Of a stretch of 64,000 nucleotides of DNA, positions 58,411 through 64,000 are shown one piece after another (the first letter of the stretch is position 1; every line of letters starts with the position of its first letter). Under the pieces are notes generated by a model. The model saw nothing but the letters and a program-made list of their open reading frames with translations. It made no database searches and was not told where the DNA came from. Position numbers and translations under genes: made by a program. This DNA is from Pseudoips prasinana (lineage: Eukaryota; Arthropoda; Insecta; Lepidoptera; Nolidae): the NCBI GenBank assembly GCA_951640165.1, contig OX621255.1, forward strand, positions 9,548,001-9,612,000. Reading direction: 5' to 3'.

Positions 58411-61252
58411 TTACTGTCCAGGGCCAGAGAGAGACTTGTCCATGAATTTCCTCTTGGCAAAGCAGAGCCACCACTTGCTTGGCTTACCATCTTCAGTAGC
58501 AAACACCTAAAACAGGAAACAATATTAATCAAACATGTGCCCTTTTTTTGTGCACTGTAGTTTTTTCTTTCCTCAATATGTCTGTGTCAATCAAACCTCT
58601 TACATACTTGGATTTGTAATTGTTCCTTATGTATAGGGCTTTTTGCTGGATTTCAGCTACAGTGGCCAAACTTAATGATGACTAGCCCATTGTACAGGCC
58701 ATATTATGCTGCGAGAGTGTATAAATGCATTTCATTCCCTCACTCCCAAAATCTGACAGGAATGTCTATCCAACAGGATCTGGGGTAGTTTAGGTGCATG
58801 ACTAATAGCTTTATATGCTCTCGAAGGCACATTCATATAACAACAACAACCCCAGACTCCATTGTTGCTACTGTGTTTATATTAAGTGTAAAATCCCAAT
58901 ATCACTTTCCCACAACCCAGGGCTGCATTAACTGCAGTTCAACATATTACAGCTAAACCAATGACGCAGACATTCCAGAATAACCAATCCTTCAACCTTC
59001 TTGGTACTGACAGTTCACTAAACGGATTTTCAATCTAGTTCTTGATGTTTCTTTTAAGAATTATTAGCCAATACAAAAAATATTTGTTACCTTTTCTACA
59101 ACACGACCACCAGTCTCATGTCTTAGTTGTTGTAAGTACTGTCTCATTAAATCTAAAAAAAGAAATTATGATGAATAGAATGGGTTAAAACAAATTGGTT
59201 AAGGTTGCCAAAAATAAAATATTTAAATACTAGATCTGCAGGTCTTTAATTTTTCATTACTTTCTGATTAGAACTTGCTGTTATTGAGATAGACAGAAGG
59301 AAACCTTTAATGGTTCAGTGAGTGCCCACAAACCAGCAAAACAGACTGTAAAACACAAGATATAAAATAAATTGGGAACAAAGGCAAAAGAAGACTAAAA
59401 ATGCAAGCCTAAATGAGTTTTTTAATCACTTTCTTCTTCACCAAGGTAGGTAGAGAAAGCTGCAGGTTACCTAAATTTGGGTCCTCTGCATGTAGTCCAT
59501 GATAAAACAGACCACACAGATGGACTAGTTTATTTTTGTTACTTTATTATTGTTTAGTTTATTTTAATTTAATTTAGTGTTATGTACTGCATTGTGAGAT
59601 TGACAAGTCAAAAGTCAAAGGTACTTTATTCCGTAAAAAAAATTACATTTATGTGGAATCGTCATATTTTTTTTACCCTACCGTGCAGTGCATGACGTGG
59701 CAGCTACTGAGAAACACTGCCAGAAAACTCAGTAGGAATCCTTTTTTAAAACAAAATATACTTAAGATTAATTACAATCATGTGTGTTGACTCAGAACAA
59801 CTCAATCCCAAGCACTTTTATCACTTAAATAATCAGAAATTTTGTAATATGCCCTGCTACACAATTTTACTTTAATAATTCTTTTAAACTTATTCGTAGA
59901 CAATTCTCTAGTATTATTGGGAAATTTGTTACAGAATCTTATACATCTTATAGAATTTTATAATAATGTATTATGTTAATACCCAAATGGTGATAAATAT
60001 TATTATTTAGTATTTCATTATTTTACATCAAATTTACATAGACTTCAAAATATTCACATTGCAATTGTATGTAATACTGCAAATTTTTGTTCAACCTTGA
60101 AGGATTAACTTACCTGCTTCCATGGAATTAGCCGGCTTTGCATATACAGAATTTAGAGGGAAACCTGGCTCACCAGGAATATCAAACTTAGATATGGCCA
60201 GCATATACATTTCCTGTTGACCCTGGTTCTTGTTGGAACATTTTTGCAGCTTTTTCAAACACTCAGATATGTAGAGAGTCAAGTAAATGAGCACTCTATC
60301 AGCATCAGACTGAAATTACACAAATAGTATGGTAAGCAGAAGAGTATATTATGTTCTTAGTAAATTCTGTTAAGGTGGAAAGTTATGACTTCACATTCTT
60401 AGTAAGTTGGGCAATTGAAAACCAAGAGCCCCAACACTTAGCCTCCTGATTGGGTCATTGTACAGACGCCTGCACATCCGGCAACCCTAATCTGTCAAAT
60501 ATCTTTTATAGATTTTCAGCTTTATAACATAAGCACAAGGTTCACTTTCAATTGGGGAAATTTGACAGATTAGGATAGCTTGATGTGCTGGCGTCTGTAC
60601 ATATGATTTTAGATATTTAATAGAGTATTTAGCTAAACACAGTGCTGCTTTTACAGTTCGTTTTTTACTTAAGCATTTGTAGGTGGCTCAATCAGATCCA
60701 TATGATGATATATCCAGTTAAAAAGCATTGTGTTTAAACTGAAAATGTTACAGACTTTTACTTACTTTGGGACCATTTGTACTATCTCAAAATTCTTGAT
60801 TTAAAACTTATATATAGCTTATATTCAGCTTTTTACAAGTGCAATGATGTAACCCTTTAACAGTTGGTAAAGACCTCTTTTTGCTACACTCCGACCCTCT
60901 TTTTGGCCAAACTCTCCTTTAAATACAAAAGTAATAATGTTTGCTCATATAGTGGGTCCAAATTATGTAGCTATAATCTTACCTTTATTTCATAGAACCT
61001 AAAAAAGACATTGGCTTTGAAATAGTTGAGGGCTTCGTCAATAATGTCCAGTTCAATCTTCGGACTCATCGGGGCTGGACCTCTATAACTAGTCCTTATC
61101 GGCGTAAGGGCTAGGTTACCTACAGACTGGGTGTAGTCTGTCAACGTTGAATGATAAGCCTGTCAGGAAAATGTATCAATTATTTAAATGATAATTTATA
61201 GCATATGTCGGAAGGATAAAATTGCAATAAACATGGGGCTACTTACTGGCAT
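58411..61252 (-). CDS. Arpc3: Actin-related protein 2/3 complex subunit 3 (p21-Arc)
   Basis: Coding exons on the minus strand: 61247-61252 (only ATG CCA), 60983-61159, 60114-60309, 59091-59152, 58411-58506. Borders are GT/AG, 537 nt, 178 aa, the same length as human ARPC3. It is a structural subunit of the seven-part Arp2/3 complex that nucleates branched actin filaments in the cytoplasm. Recognised stretches are [105 protein letters not shown] and [20 protein letters not shown]. The two-codon first exon is supported by the GTAAGT donor right after ATGCCA. Introns hold SINE and MITE remnants. It converges on ACADS. Confidence 0.96.
58655..58950 (-). repeat. SINE family A, old degenerate copy
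   Basis: On the minus strand it keeps GTTGTGGGAAAGTGATATTG after a TTAATGCAGCCCTGG-like head, and on the plus strand CTACAGTGGCCAAAC and ATGCATTTCATTCCCTCACT match the complement of the family tail. Strongly diverged. It lies in Arpc3 intron 4. Confidence 0.45.
59600..60000 (-). repeat. Probable retroelement 3' tail
   Basis: AAGTCAAAGGTACTTTATTC followed by AAAAAAAATTAC and GTGCAGTGCATGACGTGGCA looks like a lepidopteran non-LTR tail in minus orientation, judged from the tail-like TTTATTCCGT block. It lies in Arpc3 intron 3. Confidence 0.4.
60461..60599. mobile_element. Foldback MITE (ACAGACGCCAGCACATC ends), copy 2
   Basis: The ends TACAGACGCCTGCACATCCG and, on the other strand, TACAGACGCCAGCACATCAA are inverted repeats. 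The inside matches 50576-50715 in opposite orientation. TA at both limits suits mariner-type mobilisation. It lies in Arpc3 intron 2. Confidence 0.8.
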
Positions 61253-61510
61253 TGTCGCAGGAAGAAAATTTCGGGATATTTAAACTGGACAATACAAGAT
61301 GTATTATTTATATTTTTTTAGTTAAAGTGGAGTATTAGAAAGGGTATGCTAGAGTGATAAAAACACAAATACTTGGCAATAATTTTCTTTTTAGTATGAA
61401 TAAGCGACGAATTATGATTATAAATACCGAATATGAATCACTTTGATATCTAGTACACTGACGTTGTTGACAAGTAATTGACAATAATTGACATTATGAT
61501 GACCAAAGAT

Positions 61511-61660
61511 CTTCTTCTTCTTTTTATAAATGGCAATTAGTGCCGATGTCGACAATTCTGCCAATGTCAGATTGTGAAATGGGAAAACGTGAAAATAAAT
61601 TAATTCAATTTTAACGACACTAAATTGGTAACACTAATTGTGTATCTTGCTGAGTGTTAT
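61511..61660 (+). repeat. Direct repeat, copy 1 (pair with 61953-62100)
   Basis: CTTCTTCTTCTTTTTATAAA, TGGCAATTAGTGCCGATGTC, GACAATTCTGCCAATGTCAG and GTGTATCTTGCTGAGTG recur about 440 bp downstream with few changes. The class is unknown. It lies upstream of Arpc3. Confidence 0.75.
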
Positions 61661-61952
61661 AACACTGGAATAGACATAATAATGATGATACATAATATAA
61701 ATATGAACATGAATATTTGTTAAAGTGACATGACCAAAGATAATTTAACAAACTACGTTTAATTAACACCTGACAGAAATGACACTAAATACATAATTAG
61801 AATATTTTTCTTAGTCTCTCTCTCAATGATGAGTAGTTGCTCTCACTGGAGAGCACAATCGACATGATAAATATTATGACACGCCATCGACTCATAGTAT
61901 AATGACTGATTGCCGATAAAAGAAGAACAAAAAAGAAGTCCCTCTCTCTACT

Positions 61953-62100
61953 CTTCTTCTTCTTTTTTGTAAATGGCAATTAGTGCCGTCGACAATTCTG
62001 CCAATGTCAGATTGTGAAATAGGAAAACGTGTAATAATTTAATTCAATTTTAACGATACTACATTGATATCACTAATTGTGTATCTTGCTGAGTGTGTTA
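61953..62100 (+). repeat. Direct repeat, copy 2
   Basis: Partner of 61511-61660, beginning CTTCTTCTTCTTTTTTGTAA. Short indels separate the two. It ends where the LINE tail begins. Confidence 0.75.
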
Positions 62101-62103
62101 TAG

Positions 62104-64000
62104 AATAGAATAGAAATTTTATTTTTAAGTAGGTACCTAGCTAGGACTCATATAGCTATGTTAGTAACATACATTATTATAACCTTGCAACCGTCATCCC
62201 CGCGACAAGCCATGGGAGACGGCACAGCAACGACTTATGTAGGCGCAGTCCAACCTACTTGCTATCATGTTTAGGATACTGTTAGAGCTGGTCCGCACCC
62301 TATGCACCAAAGAACCGCATCTTTTACGCATTGTTGTATAAAAACAATCTACATGTGCATCTGCGAACATTCCCGACGCACTACAGAAACGGGGCAGCCC
62401 TACCAGCACCCTAAACGCATTGTTGTATTGTACGCGTAGAGCGATGTAGGATCGTTGAGTATATCCAGCCCACAAGCTGCAGGTGTAAAAGTTTGTACAG
62501 TAAGCTCGAAAGAGCGTTATTTTGACACCAAGTGAATAGCCCGCAAATCTGCGGGCTAGCATATTCGCTCTGACCGACAACGCTCTCCGCTCCCGCTCAA
62601 TGTCACCATTGTCTTTGAGGTCAGGGGTCAATACATGACCAAGGTATTTAAATTCACGTACTATCTGAAGAGGTGAGCTGTTAATTGTTAAAGGTGGTAC
62701 TTTCTCTAATGTTTTACCCCTGGCGTCAAATATCATGACGACTGACTTTTTAATGTTGTACGTCAAACCATGTATTTTACACTGTGTACCATGTATTGTA
62801 CTCTTCACATTGTGCTAACAATTTCCTAAGGCCACAAGGCGATCAATGCGCTAATTAAAACTAGATCGTCGGCGTACCAGATATTGTTAACGCAGACACC
62901 ATCGATGTAACAACCGACTCTAGCACTGCTGAGCTTACATATTAGCTCATTCACATACAGGTTGAAGAGCGCTGGCGAGCTCAACCCCCCTGTCTCACCC
63001 CGCATTCCAACCTGTATGGACGTGACAATGATCCAGCAGCCCATCGTACATTGTTGATCTGGTTTCCATACCAGTATTTAAAAACGTTAATTAGTTCAGG
63101 TGGTAGAGTATTAAGTAACTTATTCCACAGAATATCGTAGGATACCGAATCAAACGCCCTAGATAGATCGAGGAAGCAGGCATATACAGGTGTATCGCGT
63201 TTCGTGTAGTATGAGACAGCATGCTTAAGACACAACACCGCACTCTCTGTTGATAACCCTGGACGGAACCCAAATTGGTTGTCATGTATCGGAGAGCACT
63301 TATTTAGTTGTGTGTTAAGCATGCCGTCAAAGACGTCGAGATCACGGTAGCCAAAGAGATAGGCCTATAGTTATTGCTATCCGCAAGGTCACCTGTTTTA
63401 TTTTTTGGTATCGGAATAACTATAGTCCTAATCATTTCAGCCGGCATATAACTATGGCTTATACAGAAACCGTAAAGCATACCAAGAACTCGAAGTAAGT
63501 GCGGTCCGGCTTATCGGAGGTGTTCGATACTGAGTCTGTCATGTCCAGGGGACTTACCCCGTGGCATAGATTTTATGGTGCTGGCGATCTCGCTTGCTGT
63601 AAACTTTACGTTGACTGCCATGCCGGACTCAGAATCAAGCACCACCTGCGAAGGTCTCAAAGGAGAATCAACAAAAAAAAATCCTTAAAGATGTTCGCTA
63701 TATCTTCTGGATTACTGACGCCGCCGACACTCACAGGGATTCCCGGCTTCGGCTGCAATTTAGATGTATGCTTCCAAAAACCCCGGAAATCATTTTTAGA
63801 ATGGTGCGAGGCTAGAATATCCATTTTAATTTGGTCCTCGTGCTTTTGGTACCATTTTAATCTTGATTTAAATACTTTTCTAGCCTCGCACATTTCATCA
63901 TATGCACACCCAGAAGTACACTTACCATACCACGACCATAGCATACATTTTTCCCTGACCTCCCTGTGAGCCACCGCGACGTGTTTGTTCCAACCTATGA
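62104..64000 (-). pseudogene. LINE (non-LTR retrotransposon) ORF2, frameshifted, cut by window edge
   Basis: Read on the minus strand from 64000: a segment with SRLKWYQKHEDQIKMDILAS and FKDFF, then KSMPRGKSPGHD, and the reverse transcriptase with FGFRPGLSTESAVL, FLDLSRAFDSVSY, LECGVRQGG, LSSPALFNLYVNELI and the catalytic NIWYADDLVLIS. The thumb/connection region follows (FKYLGHVLTPDLKDNGDIER). The frame breaks at a run of G within GVRQGG/LSS (about 62986), near 62810-62826 and near 63323-63656. It ends in TTCTATTCTATTCTATAA (about 62104-62121), a typical LINE 3' end. The CR1/L2/Rex-like group is likely but not certain. Confidence 0.85.

Overview
The window is animal, almost certainly lepidopteran (moth or butterfly), nuclear DNA. 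It is AT-rich, the genes are split by long introns, and both introns and intergenic DNA are packed with repeats of the kind typical of Lepidoptera: tRNA-headed SINEs, short Helitron-like elements ending CTAG, foldback elements, LINE tails and LTR elements. No prokaryotic or viral replicon features are present.

Five host genes can be assembled from exon phase, splice sites and protein family motifs. (1) A C2H2 zinc-finger gene on the minus strand (about 12630 down to 1981; seven coding exons, about 307 codons if its last exon reads through a GT microsatellite). (2) The catalytic alpha subunit of AMP-activated protein kinase on the plus strand (20190-34124; seven coding exons, 512 aa). (3) POLDIP2 (PDIP38) on the minus strand (52635 down to 41833; six exons, 344 aa). 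(4) Mitochondrial short-chain acyl-CoA dehydrogenase, ACADS, on the plus strand (53345-57688; five exons, 408 aa). (5) Arp2/3 complex subunit 3, Arpc3, on the minus strand (61252 down to 58411; five exons, 178 aa). POLDIP2 and ACADS are head to head with 709 bp between start codons, and both products are expected in mitochondria. ACADS and Arpc3 are tail to tail. In each case all exon junctions keep frame.

Mobile elements fill the rest. At 1-2000 lies a broken Tc1/mariner-type element with TA flanks. At 13682-19510 is a BEL/Pao LTR element (127-bp LTRs, 5-bp target duplication) that carries stops, an internal integrase deletion and a later SINE insertion with a 10-bp target duplication. At 38280-40885 is an apparently intact hAT element with an uninterrupted 613-aa transposase and a perfect 8-bp target duplication. 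Inside the last POLDIP2 intron (42429-47271) is a Ty3/Gypsy-type element with nearly identical LTRs but a wrecked interior holding two related 39-bp minisatellites. At 62104-64000 is a broken LINE that runs off the right edge. AMPKalpha intron 3 holds a young pair of 158-bp direct repeats that looks like a miniature LTR element.

I found no novel gene system. The best second-look items are the exact 157-bp tandem duplication of part of POLDIP2 exon 5 with its splice donor, the intact hAT element, the Gypsy-like element with minisatellites and a gag start apparently inside its LTR, the zinc-finger terminal exon that runs into a microsatellite next to a transposon, and the TRIM-like element in AMPKalpha. 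All calls come from reading the sequence; no database search was run.
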